Part shown: in pieces, positions 1 to 9,168 of the stretch | Layout: every line of letters begins with the position of its first letter | How positions within the stretch are numbered: position 1 is the stretch's first letter | NCBI GenBank assembly: GCA_022226955.1 | Contig: CP092079.1 | Location: 1,891,053-1,955,052 of the forward strand | Length of the DNA: 64,000 bases | DNA from: Nitrospira sp. | Lineage (GTDB): Bacteria; Nitrospirota; Nitrospiria; Nitrospirales; Nitrospiraceae | Direction: 5' to 3' | Program-made: the position numbers and the translations under genes | Notes under the pieces: generated by a model | Databases searched by the model: none | Told to the model about the DNA's origin: nothing | The model's input: only the letters and a program-made list of their open reading frames with translations

Positions 1-620
1 GCGTAGTAGTGAGAGCACACCGCTGCGCTGAGGCCTCCCCACACGCCAAGGAGCGACCAGGGCCGCTCCTTCCCTTCTGCGGCGGAGGCCCAGCAGACCC
101 ACGCGATCGCCGCGAACCCCAGCACGAGTCCGTAGGGCCTGGCTTCATAACTGTAGAAGTGTGCGTTGGTGACAAGCAGGCACAGCATCGCCATGAATCC
201 ATAGAGCGCTGAACTCCGGCGATTGACGAGCAGGAATAGGCACACCGCCGCCACCCACACTCCGACTATTTCAGGCAGACGCAAGGCCCACTCGTTCACG
301 CCGAACAAAAACATCGACCATCGAGACAGCACATAGAACGGGAAGGGACTCTGGTCCGCCCCCGTAAGCAGCGCCGCCCAAATACCGGATAGTGTCGGCG
401 CCTGGGCGATAAAATAAGTGAACAGCTCGTCATTCCACATGGGCTTGCGCATGGCCAGCACACTAGCCGCCGCAAAGTAGACCAACGAGAATACTCCGAG
501 CAGCAATCCCCAGCGCCTCTCGCACACATCCCGCACTGTTTCCGCCATACCGTCAAGCCATTGCACCGCCCGACTAAGCATCCCGGCCTGCTCCACCGCC
601 GGCCTCTCAACGGGCTTCAT
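1..620 (-). CDS. GT39-like membrane glycosyltransferase, partial (cut by left edge)
   Basis: The minus-strand frame is open from an ATG at 620 to the window edge, about 206 residues, so the C-terminus is missing. The N-terminus is followed by a membrane segment (GVFSLVYFAAASVLA), then a WNDELFTYFIAQAP stretch with paired acidic residues typical of the first periplasmic loop of GT39/PMT-type enzymes, which move a sugar from a polyprenyl-phosphate donor at the membrane. Further on is LFGVNEWALRLPEIVGVWVA, another family-typical stretch. It overlaps the end of the preceding GT39-like gene by 14 bases, so translation is probably coupled. The acceptor is unknown; the neighbours suggest a surface glycan or glycolipid. 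Confidence 0.75.
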   Translation of the reverse strand, partial: MKPVERPAVEQAGMLSRAVQWLDGMAETVRDVCERRWGLLLGVFSLVYFAAASVLAMRKPMWNDELFTYFIAQAPTLSGIWAALLTGADQSPFPFYVLSRWSMFLFGVNEWALRLPEIVGVWVAAVCLFLLVNRRSSALYGFMAMLCLLVTNAHFYSYEARPYGLVLGFAAIAWVCWASAAEGKERPWSLLGVWGGLSAAVCSHYY

Positions 621-2436
621 GATGTTCCGCTCCAGTCAAAGTATTCTGAAAGAGACTGCGTAGCACCCCATCCTGTTCAGGCTGAACCGCAGCGGCTACC
701 GGATGAAGGCGTTCATAAATGGCGAAGGCCTGCTCGTGCCGATCTCCCGTCTCTGTCGTGACGTCATCGCTGTACACGCGTTTCCAGCGCTCAGGGAATC
801 GCTCGACCACCCCTTTTGTAAAACGCTGACTATCGATCGCGAGCCCCTCATCCAGAACGAGATAGGTCACCGGAACGGATTCCAAGAGTTGCTGGGCCTT
901 GAGGGGGTCGGATTCGAACGGCGGCATGACCACCTTATTCCCTGTCCGGAGATGGACCCAGTGAGGCATCGATACCGCGATGATGTCATCAGCTTCGGCA
1001 TGCGCCAGCAACCAATCCACACCCGCATCGAGAGCCCGGTACGAATCCATGTAGAAAAACAAGCGATAGTCGACCGCCTCGCCCTCTCGGGTGTGATACC
1101 GTGCCTCAAGATGTCGCTTCGTATACACGGCCACGGTCGTCGCAACCTGCTGCAAGCAGATTCCTGCCACCATCAACCCGGCGACAACTCGCATGACGCC
1201 ACCCCATCGTACTGACGGATACTGCCATGATTGTTTCAAAACCCAAGCGACCGCAGCACAGAGAGCCAGGGCCAGTATGGGAACGGTTGGGCCCAGGTAT
1301 CGATTAAATTGCTCAGGCCATGGGGTGAGACACACCAATGATATGGACGCAAGGGCGCACAACGGGATAAGCCGCTGTCCATTCATGGCCAAGACGGCTA
1401 TCCCAAACAGAACAAAGCATCCCAATACATAGAGTGGAATATTGACGACCCACGGCGGCCCCAACTCTATTCCGACCCGCTTTGAAACCTCCTCCCATTC
1501 TGCTTCCCATACCCGCTTCATCGAACTCACAGACTCACCGATATATCGGGGGACCACGAAGATATTGCTGAAAAACCGCCCGGCTCGATCGCCAATGGTG
1601 GAATAGCCCAGGGCCGGATCAAAGGGATCGTTCAACGACACGTTCCTGGCATAGCTGACGTTGTAAAACATATAGTCCGCACGCTGATAGGCATAGGCGG
1701 GGTGCTGATACCCTGCACTCGTTTCAACCGACTGCACATACGAAAACCATCCAAGAACGGGAAGGGCTGCGACGACAGTCCGAATAAGCGCCGTCTTCCA
1801 TTGTTTTCGGACCAGCCCTTCGCCGATCCACGCCGCAAGCAGGGCAATCCCAGCCGTACGCAACGCGAACGCGGCAACCGCAATGGCCCCGGCCCATGCG
1901 GATGAGGAAGCGTGCGCGTCACGGCTATGGACGAGAAGAAACCCGACCGTGAGAAGACCGTAGAGCATGTCCGGGAAACACAGGTCGGACAAAAAATACG
2001 TATGCACATTCAACAAGGCAACGACGGTCCCCCAAAATGCCAAGGCACTCGAAAGATGTTGCCGCATGAGCGCATGGATCGCGAAGATATAGACCACGAA
2101 AGCAGCGCAGGAGGAGAATCGAAGCAGACGGCCAACGACCAGCGGATCACTTGTTCCAAGCACGAGTTGATGCGCCGCAATGATCAACGGAAGAAGCGGA
2201 GGGTACTGATTGGCCTGAATCTCGCCAGGCTCGTTGAGCAGCCGATATCCTTTCCCCTCGGCGAGCGAGGTCCCAAGCACATAGTACACGCCACCATCCC
2301 AACGAAAATCGATCGGCCCCTGAAAGCGAGGGAACCACAACGCGACGACCAGCAAGCCGAGAATGGCATATAGCGTTCGTTCTTTGCGCACCTCACGCCG
2401 CAATGAATCCCACATAATTCTCACACGTGGCGTCAC
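607..2436 (-). CDS. GT39/ArnT-like membrane glycosyltransferase
   Basis: This is a 609-residue polytopic membrane protein. After a short cytoplasmic N-terminus and the first membrane segment it has RWDGGVYYVLGTSLAEGKGY and then NQYPPLLPLI. This is the arrangement of GT39/ArnT-type enzymes, where an acidic residue in the first periplasmic loop is catalytic and the donor is a polyprenyl-phosphate sugar. About ten hydrophobic segments fill residues 20-430, and a soluble domain of ~170 residues follows. The start is GTG (2436) with AAGG upstream; an ATG at 2415 is possible. It lies 18 bases after the 98-residue membrane protein gene and overlaps the next GT39-like gene, all in one minus-strand operon. 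Sugar and acceptor cannot be read from sequence. Confidence 0.8.
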   Translation of the reverse strand: MTPRVRIMWDSLRREVRKERTLYAILGLLVVALWFPRFQGPIDFRWDGGVYYVLGTSLAEGKGYRLLNEPGEIQANQYPPLLPLIIAAHQLVLGTSDPLVVGRLLRFSSCAAFVVYIFAIHALMRQHLSSALAFWGTVVALLNVHTYFLSDLCFPDMLYGLLTVGFLLVHSRDAHASSSAWAGAIAVAAFALRTAGIALLAAWIGEGLVRKQWKTALIRTVVAALPVLGWFSYVQSVETSAGYQHPAYAYQRADYMFYNVSYARNVSLNDPFDPALGYSTIGDRAGRFFSNIFVVPRYIGESVSSMKRVWEAEWEEVSKRVGIELGPPWVVNIPLYVLGCFVLFGIAVLAMNGQRLIPLCALASISLVCLTPWPEQFNRYLGPTVPILALALCAAVAWVLKQSWQYPSVRWGGVMRVVAGLMVAGICLQQVATTVAVYTKRHLEARYHTREGEAVDYRLFFYMDSYRALDAGVDWLLAHAEADDIIAVSMPHWVHLRTGNKVVMPPFESDPLKAQQLLESVPVTYLVLDEGLAIDSQRFTKGVVERFPERWKRVYSDDVTTETGDRHEQAFAIYERLHPVAAAVQPEQDGVLRSLFQNTLTGAEHHEAR

Positions 2437-2454
2437 CAGAGGCCTTGGGTCACA

Positions 2455-2751
2455 CTACTTCTTGCGGGCATCCACCACCGCATTGTAAATGCGCCCAATT
2501 AGCCACCCGATCGCCCCTCCTGTAATCGCCCCATACAGCAATCCGACAAAGGCTCCGCCCCACGTTACGGAATAGCCAATAAAATAGTTCGACAGGAGCT
2601 GAAGATGCTGTCCCGCATGAGGACCATCTTTCAGGACCAACCACACCGTCATCGCGAAGAGCCCCGCTCCCCCAATCAGCCCGCCAACCACAGCCAGCAC
2701 ATCCGCCTTGATCTGCGCGAGCGTGTGACTCAGTTCTTCCGTCTGTTTCAT
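2455..2751 (-). CDS. Small two-helix membrane protein, paralogue of the C-terminal domain of the adjacent FAD protein
   Basis: This 98-residue protein has two hydrophobic hairpins (residues ~20-40 and ~58-85). Its core, LLSNYFIGYSVTWGGAFVGL, clearly matches [20 protein letters not shown] near the C-terminus of the FAD oxidoreductase encoded just upstream (2783-4633). The two are homologous modules, one free and one fused. An ATG at 2751 is used here; a GTG twelve bases upstream is an alternative. I do not recognise a named family. It may be a membrane anchor or partner for a glycan or lipid enzyme. Confidence 0.7.
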   Translation of the reverse strand: MKQTEELSHTLAQIKADVLAVVGGLIGGAGLFAMTVWLVLKDGPHAGQHLQLLSNYFIGYSVTWGGAFVGLLYGAITGGAIGWLIGRIYNAVVDARKK

Positions 2752-2782
2752 GACAGTCGTCACCGCCTTTCTTCCGAATAGC

Positions 2783-4633
2783 TTACATTTTATCGAGGAG
2801 ATGGCGCCGGTCGTCGCGTTCATCGCGCCACCGCACCATCTTTGCGTAGAGCGTAAGCATCCCGTTTCTGAGCCAGGCGGCCACGCTCCCCACCGCAAAT
2901 CCCAACAGCCCGCCCTCGAATAACCCGATGATCGCACCGGGCCAGGTGACATCGAATCCGAATAGGTAGTTTCCAAGCAACGACAATGTGGGGCCGGGCG
3001 CAGGCCCGCCCCTAAGCAGCAAGACAACCGAGGCCATGAATATCCCAAGCCCGCTCACCACGCCGACGGCGACCCCCAAGGCAAGCGGGTCTATTTTCGC
3101 AAAGGCGACTTCGATCACGGCGTCTTCAGTCTCCTCTACCGCCGCATCCGCGACATCGACCGAAACGGCGACCCGCGCCGGCACAAGCCGGTCCCCGGCA
3201 TTCGACTGAGCCTCCCGGCCTTCTTCGTGGTATTCCTTTTCCGTATTGACTGCCCACACATCGCGCTTGTCTCCGAGAATGTTCCCTGCCGCATAGACGC
3301 CGGTTAGCATAGAGTGGTCCTGATTGTTATAGCGATGGAGGCCGTTCCGCCCGATGGTTTGCAGGTTCGAGAAGGTCTCTAGATAGCGACGGATCGTGGC
3401 GACGCTCTCTTGGTATGTCTGGTCATAGACCGGGTACGCCTTCTCCATGCGAACCACGGTCCCGTCTCTGACATCCCGCGGATCGATGAGGCCGATTTGG
3501 GCGCACTCCCGGATGCCCAGCTCAATGAGGCGCTCGTCCGGCCACGTCCACATCTCGTCCGTGTCCCACAAGAAGTATTCCAATCCCAGTGAGGTCCGTG
3601 AGGCGTCCGGCACCATATAGGGACTCCAGTTTTTGTAGTTCTGAATCCGCCCGAGCTTGACCTCCGGTGAATGGACATACAGCCAGTTATCGGGGAAGAC
3701 CGACTCGCGGTCGATGACCAGCACCACGGTCAGATAGTCTCGGTACCGGAGCGACTGCGCGGCCCTGAGCACATCCTCGGGCGGCAGAGGATCCAGGGCC
3801 TGCATCAATTCACGCAACGGCATCGTCGACACAAAATGCCGGCCGTCGTACTCCAGCGACTCGCCCGCGAGGCCCCGGCCCTGAACACAGTCAACCACGC
3901 CATGACGGTGCCGGACACGCTCCACCTTCACCCCTTGGATCGTCTGGGACCCCTGGCCTTCAATCAAGCTGCGGCACCGTTCCCACATCAACCCCGGGCC
4001 AAACCGAGGATAGTGAAACTGCTCGATCAACGAGGTCAGCGTCGATCCATCCATGCCCTGCTTGGCGCCAAACAACGCATTTCTCACGGCTTGTTTCAGG
4101 GAAAGGTTCTTGATGCGTTGGGCGGCCCAGTCCGCTGAGATTTCGTGGCACGGAATCCCCCAGACTTTCTCCGTATAGGTCTTGAAGAAAATGCTGTAGA
4201 GCCGGTACCCGAACCGGTTGGAGACCCACTGCTCAAATGTTTTTTCATCGTGGATATGGAAGAACTTGGCCTTGATATAGCTGAGTCCGATCAGAAACGA
4301 TTCCACCGGGCCAAGGCCGGCCAGCGCATTCATCGGCTTGAGCGGGTAATCGAAAAAATGCTGGTTGTAGTAGATGCGCGAGATGCGCGGACGGAGCAGA
4401 AACTCTTCTCCGAGGATTTCGTGCCACAGTTCATTGACGAGAGGGATTTTGGAAAAGAACCGGTGCCCGCCGATGTCGAACCGGTACCCGCGATAATTGA
4501 CGGTCTTTGAAATTCCCCCGACCTGGTCGCTCGCCTCGAGCACGGTGGACGTCATGCCACGTTTGCCTAACTCATAGGCGGCCGTGAGCCCGGCAGGTCC
4601 TGCCCCGATGATAACGGAAGACTCTCGGCTCAT
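2783..4633 (-). CDS. FAD-dependent amine-oxidase/UDP-galactopyranose-mutase-like oxidoreductase with C-terminal membrane domain
   Basis: The 616-residue protein opens with the dinucleotide-binding motif [20 protein letters not shown] and an acidic residue (E) at the end of beta-2. It continues with [21 protein letters not shown], as in the protoporphyrinogen-oxidase/UDP-galactopyranose-mutase superfamily. The FAD domain ends with [19 protein letters not shown] around residue 450. A linker rich in acidic residues and a two-helix membrane domain (~515-590) follow; this domain is homologous to the next small gene. It overlaps the glycosyltransferase gene upstream by four bases (ATGA). Proteins of this type in polysaccharide loci probably reduce or isomerise a lipid- or nucleotide-linked sugar; the substrate is not known. 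Confidence 0.8.
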   Translation of the reverse strand: MSRESSVIIGAGPAGLTAAYELGKRGMTSTVLEASDQVGGISKTVNYRGYRFDIGGHRFFSKIPLVNELWHEILGEEFLLRPRISRIYYNQHFFDYPLKPMNALAGLGPVESFLIGLSYIKAKFFHIHDEKTFEQWVSNRFGYRLYSIFFKTYTEKVWGIPCHEISADWAAQRIKNLSLKQAVRNALFGAKQGMDGSTLTSLIEQFHYPRFGPGLMWERCRSLIEGQGSQTIQGVKVERVRHRHGVVDCVQGRGLAGESLEYDGRHFVSTMPLRELMQALDPLPPEDVLRAAQSLRYRDYLTVVLVIDRESVFPDNWLYVHSPEVKLGRIQNYKNWSPYMVPDASRTSLGLEYFLWDTDEMWTWPDERLIELGIRECAQIGLIDPRDVRDGTVVRMEKAYPVYDQTYQESVATIRRYLETFSNLQTIGRNGLHRYNNQDHSMLTGVYAAGNILGDKRDVWAVNTEKEYHEEGREAQSNAGDRLVPARVAVSVDVADAAVEETEDAVIEVAFAKIDPLALGVAVGVVSGLGIFMASVVLLLRGGPAPGPTLSLLGNYLFGFDVTWPGAIIGLFEGGLLGFAVGSVAAWLRNGMLTLYAKMVRWRDERDDRRHLLDKM

Positions 4634-5706
4634 CCGCGTTTCTCCATTCGTAGTCCAGGTCGTGATTCAGGTTCCCGCGATTCTGACGGTAAAGGCGCGG
4701 CGGCCTTCTCGAAGCCCTGGCCGTGGCCAACCAGGTGACGCAACGTCCCAACCGCGAATGCCGCCCCGCTGTATAGGAAATACAACCAGTGCCACGGGAT
4801 GGACTGCGCTGCGAAGCGGAGCCCTCGCTTCTCCAGGAAAAATCGGTAGAGCCGAATATTGAGGATAAAGAGCGCCAGCCCCATGACAACTGCCGCGACC
4901 AAGAGAGTTGGCTGCCAGGGAGCCAGCAAGGTCGCTCCCAGAAGGCCATAGACCAGCATGACGCTCACGCGTCCTGAGATGCCGATATTCAAGTCATTCA
5001 CAAAACCCCGGTGCCGATGGATCAGCTCCGTCCATGGCACGGCCCGCTGAAAGAAATCGGCCCGCAACATCGATGCAATGGTCCAACGCTTCCAATGTTT
5101 CACCTGAAGCGATTTACAGAGCCGGATCCTGTGACCGGCTCGTTTGAGGCGATACCCCAACTCGATGTCCTCGATGGAGGGCTTGCGATACGATTCATCA
5201 AACCCGCCCATCGCGAGAAAGACCTCCCGCCGGATCGCTCCGCAGGCCCCCCAAAACGTTGAGGCCTCATCCCGGCCATTCTGATGAACGTAGTGATGGA
5301 GCAGATTGCGGTACTGGGAGAGAAAATTCGATTCTCCCGGTTGATCGTCATATGACCCGATGATCGCGGCCACATCAGCATGTCGAGCAAAGATGTTTCT
5401 TGACCGCTCGATTACATTTTCAGAGACAGTTACATCGGCATCGATGAAAAAGAGCAGGTCCGATTTTGCCTTCGATGCGCCAAGATTCCTGGCACGGCCT
5501 GGCCCTCCCGGCTGAGGAAAGCGGTAGACGGTCGCGCCGGCCGCCTCTGCGTACTGCGAGGAACCGTCCGTATCCCCGTCGCCGATCACGATGATCTCAT
5601 CCGGACAAGGATCCGCGCGCCTGATCGACTCCAGGCTCGCACGAAACCGTTCGCCCCCGTTGTATACAGGAACAATGACCGCGACGGTTACAACAGAAGA
5701 AGACAT
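4630..5706 (-). CDS. Family 2 glycosyltransferase
   Basis: The 358-residue protein has a GT-A fold at its N-terminus: [19 protein letters not shown], then [13 protein letters not shown] and the metal-binding FFIDADV. The acceptor region has [19 protein letters not shown] and the catalytic ED of [17 protein letters not shown]. Residues ~240-330 hold membrane-associated hydrophobic segments. GT2 enzymes transfer a sugar from a nucleotide-sugar or polyprenyl-phosphate donor on the cytoplasmic face. The gene lies between the GNAT-type transferases and the FAD oxidoreductase, separated from the former by 183 bases in which I see no gene. It probably adds one residue of the surface glycan made by this cluster. 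Confidence 0.88.
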   Translation of the reverse strand: MSSSVVTVAVIVPVYNGGERFRASLESIRRADPCPDEIIVIGDGDTDGSSQYAEAAGATVYRFPQPGGPGRARNLGASKAKSDLLFFIDADVTVSENVIERSRNIFARHADVAAIIGSYDDQPGESNFLSQYRNLLHHYVHQNGRDEASTFWGACGAIRREVFLAMGGFDESYRKPSIEDIELGYRLKRAGHRIRLCKSLQVKHWKRWTIASMLRADFFQRAVPWTELIHRHRGFVNDLNIGISGRVSVMLVYGLLGATLLAPWQPTLLVAAVVMGLALFILNIRLYRFFLEKRGLRFAAQSIPWHWLYFLYSGAAFAVGTLRHLVGHGQGFEKAAAPLPSESREPESRPGLRMEKRG

Positions 5707-5889
5707 TACGAAACTTGTTTCCTTAGTTCATCGTGCCTAGCTGTATATTTTCCGCATGACGAAACGCATAGCGGCCACAGGCAACGGTTCGCCCTCCGCC
5801 AACCAGAAGGCCTCGTTGAAGTGTTAGCGCGAAGCGTAGAGGAAGGAGGCGCGGACAACAAGCCCCCCTTCAGTACGGGAATATCCAAC

Positions 5890-7113
5890 TCATGGGGGAA
5901 ACCTGTGATCCTCCTCGCGGCCTGATGGGCCAGAATGCATGGGACGATCACCTCCGGCACCGTCTTGGAGCATCCCTCCCGCAACGGCCGTCTGCTCGGT
6001 TCGCAACGACGGCATGACGAGAAGCCCGGCATCGGTCAAGCGGTACCAGTGTCGAAGACCATCCACCCATAGCATCTGCGGATGAGACGGCTCGTCGCCA
6101 ACGAGCGCGGAGAGTCCCCCTTCGTCGCGGAATATCAGCGGAGTCCGAGCCAGAAACTCTTTCACGACATCGGAAGGACGACTCCACCGGACGAACAGAT
6201 CGTAATAGCTATCGGTCTTCTCGTGTAGGTGGGCGCCCCACTTGCTCTTATATCGCAAGAGGCCGTCCGAGAGCGTCGGACGACTGCCTCGGAAATCCAC
6301 GACGCGACAACCGCGCTGCTGCGCCAGGTTGATGATGAAATAGTACAGTGCCGCGACCGCGCCTTCTTTGACGAGTTCGAGATCTCCAGCCAGCGTTCCC
6401 AGCGCCAATAAATCCACAGTGTCTTCCTTGGCTTCGAAAAGGATGCCCGCAACCCGGCGCCCATCCCGCTGCAGCCATAAGATCCCGCCGCGCCGCACAC
6501 GGCGCCGCAAATCCCGGACCGCCCGAACGGCGGTCAATTCACCGTGGCGCCCGTGCGAGAACGGCGTATAAAACGAGTCATAAAAGGTATCGAGATCCTC
6601 GCGACCGTCTGACAACACAGGCTGGTACCCATGCCTGCGCACAAGAGTCATGTCTCGCCGGATGCTTCCGCCGCTTCGCACATGACGCTCGAGATCGCCG
6701 GTCACGACCAGCCTGGTCCCCACCCATTCTGGAACCGCCAGATACTCCTTCGTGAATATCCGCCGGCCTGAGAGACGATCGACACGAGCGATCGTCAGGT
6801 CCACTGATGGCCGGAGCCGATTCAGGAAGCCCGGCAGTTCCCGCATCCCGATCCGGCCGAGCATCTCACGGGTCGGCTCCCCCGCGAAAAATCGCCGCGG
6901 CAAGTAGTGGGCCCACGGCTCCTCTCCGACGATGAGCAGCGAGCCTTCCCGGCCGGTTCCCTGTGTCACCCCGCGCAACAAGACCGCTGGCACCTTCGAG
7001 ATACCAGACCAACTCATCAGAAACAGCCCCTGCCTGGTCGCACACTCTCGCGCTCGGTCGGGCAGGTAGAGGACCGCCCGCTCGGCAAGGAGGCGAGCCC
7101 CCTTAGTCAACAT
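5890..7113 (-). CDS. GNAT/FemAB-like transferase (first of a tandem pair)
   Basis: About 407 residues when started at the ATG at 7113, which aligns with the N-terminus of the paralogue upstream. Earlier in-frame starts lie inside that gene and read as another frame of it. The central part has EYLAVPEWVGTR, the RRHGYQP / FYDSFYTPF region and FRGSRPTLSDGLLRYKSKWG, matching the paralogue closely. The middle resembles the acyl-CoA N-acyltransferase fold of PF13480 (GNAT/FemAB-like) proteins found in exopolysaccharide loci, which transfer an acyl or aminoacyl group to a glycan or lipid. The C-terminal ~50 residues are unlike the paralogue. Donor and acceptor are unknown. Confidence 0.75.
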   Translation of the reverse strand: MLTKGARLLAERAVLYLPDRARECATRQGLFLMSWSGISKVPAVLLRGVTQGTGREGSLLIVGEEPWAHYLPRRFFAGEPTREMLGRIGMRELPGFLNRLRPSVDLTIARVDRLSGRRIFTKEYLAVPEWVGTRLVVTGDLERHVRSGGSIRRDMTLVRRHGYQPVLSDGREDLDTFYDSFYTPFSHGRHGELTAVRAVRDLRRRVRRGGILWLQRDGRRVAGILFEAKEDTVDLLALGTLAGDLELVKEGAVAALYYFIINLAQQRGCRVVDFRGSRPTLSDGLLRYKSKWGAHLHEKTDSYYDLFVRWSRPSDVVKEFLARTPLIFRDEGGLSALVGDEPSHPQMLWVDGLRHWYRLTDAGLLVMPSLRTEQTAVAGGMLQDGAGGDRPMHSGPSGREEDHRFPP

Positions 7114-8288
7114 CGTCGGCTTTCCGTTCGGCATGATTGCGAGGCTCGCACGCCGGCGGCAGAACCAGCCGGACGGACCTCTACCGCAGACATCTCTCGA
7201 TACTCGCTGCCGCAGAGGCGATACCACCGCTGAAGGCCGCCAACCCACAAGTCCTGTTCGTTCGGACGTGCGTTCCCGAGAAGCGCGGAAAATCCTCCGC
7301 TCTCCCGAAAAATAAGCGGCGTATGCGACAGAAAATCCATGGCAACATCGGATGCCTGTCCCCACCGGATAAACAAGTCATGATAGCTATCGGTCTTGTC
7401 ATACAGCGACGCACCCCACTTGCTTTTGTATCGCAAGACTCCATCGGTCAACGCCGGCCGACTCCCCCTGAAATCTATCGTTCGGTACCCCTCATTGCAC
7501 GCCATGCCGACCACAAAGTAATACAGCGCGGCAATGGCGCCTTCTTTCACGAGCGTAAGGTCCCCGTCCCTGGCTCCCACCGCCAAGACATCCAGCGAAC
7601 GCCCCTTTGTTTCAAACAATAGGGCGGAGACCGCTTGTCCTTCGCGTTGATTCCATACAATCCCCCCGCGCCGCGCCCGGCGTCGCAGGTCGTCCGCCGA
7701 CCGCATGACCAGCAACTCCTGATAGCGAGCTTTCGACAACGGAAGGTAGAACCTCTGATAGAACGACTCAACGCCCTCATCCCCTAACGACACCACGGGT
7801 TGAAACTGTTGCCGACGAATTCGCCTCACATCTCTTTGGATATTGCTGCTGCTCCGCACCAACGCATCGACATTGTCCGGAACCGTCATCCGTGTTCCCA
7901 CCCATTCAGGCACCGCAAGATAGTCTCGGGGGAATATCCGCTTCCCTGTATGACGGTCGACACGAGCGATCGTCATATCAACCGACCCCTGAAGCCGCTC
8001 CAAGAACTGCGGTAACGACCGGACCGGCACCAGCCCTAGCGATTCACGCTGCGCCTCACCGGTAAAGAACCGCTGGGGAAGGTACTGGACCCACGGATCG
8101 TCGCCGGCCACAAGAAGCCGGCGAATTTGTCCGGCCTGTCCCATAGGGCCGTGCCATAACGTCACCGTTGTTTTCCGCAGCCCGGACCGGTTTACGATGG
8201 AGAGTCCGTAGCGGGTCAACGCCTCTTGCGTCTGCTCTGGCAACCTAGAAACAAGCGTGTGGGCAAACGACCTGGCCCATTCATTCAT
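7107..8288 (-). CDS. GNAT/FemAB-like transferase (second of a tandem pair)
   Basis: The 393-residue protein is a full-length paralogue of the product of 5890-7113. It shares RFFTGEAQRESLG, YLAVPEWVGTR, FRGSRPALTDGVLRYKSKWG and LIFRESGGFSALLG. A ribosome binding site (GAGGCGGAG) precedes the ATG at 8288, and the gene starts nine bases after the methyltransferase gene ends. Its 3' end overlaps the paralogue's start by a few bases. The PF13480-type acyltransferase fold is inferred from pattern, not computed. Retention of two diverged copies side by side suggests two acceptors or two positions on one glycan. Confidence 0.75.
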   Translation of the reverse strand: MNEWARSFAHTLVSRLPEQTQEALTRYGLSIVNRSGLRKTTVTLWHGPMGQAGQIRRLLVAGDDPWVQYLPQRFFTGEAQRESLGLVPVRSLPQFLERLQGSVDMTIARVDRHTGKRIFPRDYLAVPEWVGTRMTVPDNVDALVRSSSNIQRDVRRIRRQQFQPVVSLGDEGVESFYQRFYLPLSKARYQELLVMRSADDLRRRARRGGIVWNQREGQAVSALLFETKGRSLDVLAVGARDGDLTLVKEGAIAALYYFVVGMACNEGYRTIDFRGSRPALTDGVLRYKSKWGASLYDKTDSYHDLFIRWGQASDVAMDFLSHTPLIFRESGGFSALLGNARPNEQDLWVGGLQRWYRLCGSEYREMSAVEVRPAGSAAGVRASQSCRTESRRC

Positions 8289-8297
8289 TGCTCCGCC

Positions 8298-9125
8298 TCA
8301 CTTCTTGACACAACGCACCGCAACATAGTTTCCCGTGAGAAAGCGAGTAGGCCACGCAGAGAGCCGTTCCCACTTCATCAGCCACAGAAGAAACCGCTGG
8401 TGCGTCGGAGTCGCACAGCGTGCCTGTACCGTTCGCGCGACTCGCACGGCGGCTACCCGTGGGCAATGCAGGATCGCCGTCATTTCCGCCACCTCCAGTC
8501 CGGCACGCGCCAACATCTTCCGGAGTTCGGCCGGCCTGCAGCTCACGCCCACATAGTAGGGAACGATTCCCATGCGATGAAGCCACCTGAAAGGCAGCAG
8601 GTTGCGCAGCGCCAGCAACGGGTTGGCCATGTTGTCAAGCGTCAGCAAGAGCTGCCCCCCTGGGCGCAAGACACGTTGAAGCTCGCACAGGCTCGTTTCA
8701 ATCTCCTGCAGCGCCCCGAAGTGATCGAGCGTGGAGTTGGATATCACGACATCGAAACAGCCGTTCCTGAACGGTAGCCGACGCACGTCGGCGCATATCG
8801 CGCCACTGGGCGAGGGCTGGCTCGTTCGCAGCAATGCCTGTGAGATATCCATCCCCACCACGGCGCGCGCCCGCAAGCGCAAGAACGAAAGCAACCCTTC
8901 GCCGACCGCTTCATCGAAAAGATCCGTTTTAAGGATCCGTTGATCCGGTCGGTCCGGCAGCCAATCGGCCAGCAACGCCGTATTGACTCGATCGCTGTGC
9001 TTCCGCCACAGCGAGTCGGGTGTGGTCCGCGCCCATTCAAGAGCCACTTGATCCCAGTAGGGCTGCGGCTTCTCATCGAAACCGGTCACACACCCTCCCT
9101 GCGGCCGAGCCGTTCGCCGCACCAC
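8298..9125 (-). CDS. Class I SAM-dependent methyltransferase
   Basis: The 275-residue protein has a Rossmann methyltransferase core. There is a degenerate motif I (DLFDEAVGEGLLSFL), an acidic motif II residue in VVGMDISQALL, ADVRRLPFRNGCFDVVIS (post-motif II/motif IV) and LRPGGQLLLTLDNM (post-motif IV). The layout matches ubiE/COQ5-like methyltransferases of PF08241 type. The N-terminal YWDQVALEWA stretch is common in methyltransferases of glycan clusters. A GTG twelve codons in is an alternative start. It sits between the SGNH hydrolase and GNAT genes, so a sugar, lipid or phosphonate head group is the likely substrate. Confidence 0.82.
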   Translation of the reverse strand: MVRRTARPQGGCVTGFDEKPQPYWDQVALEWARTTPDSLWRKHSDRVNTALLADWLPDRPDQRILKTDLFDEAVGEGLLSFLRLRARAVVGMDISQALLRTSQPSPSGAICADVRRLPFRNGCFDVVISNSTLDHFGALQEIETSLCELQRVLRPGGQLLLTLDNMANPLLALRNLLPFRWLHRMGIVPYYVGVSCRPAELRKMLARAGLEVAEMTAILHCPRVAAVRVARTVQARCATPTHQRFLLWLMKWERLSAWPTRFLTGNYVAVRCVKK

Positions 9126-9168
9126 TGCGCCCGACCGCGCCCATGGCCTTCGCCGCCTTCGTGATCGA

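Noticed and set aside
296-610. 104-residue minus-strand frame rich in Arg, Cys and Ser
   Set aside because: It is a shadow of the GT39-like gene that runs off the left edge from the ATG at 620, whose frame reads as a clean membrane protein.
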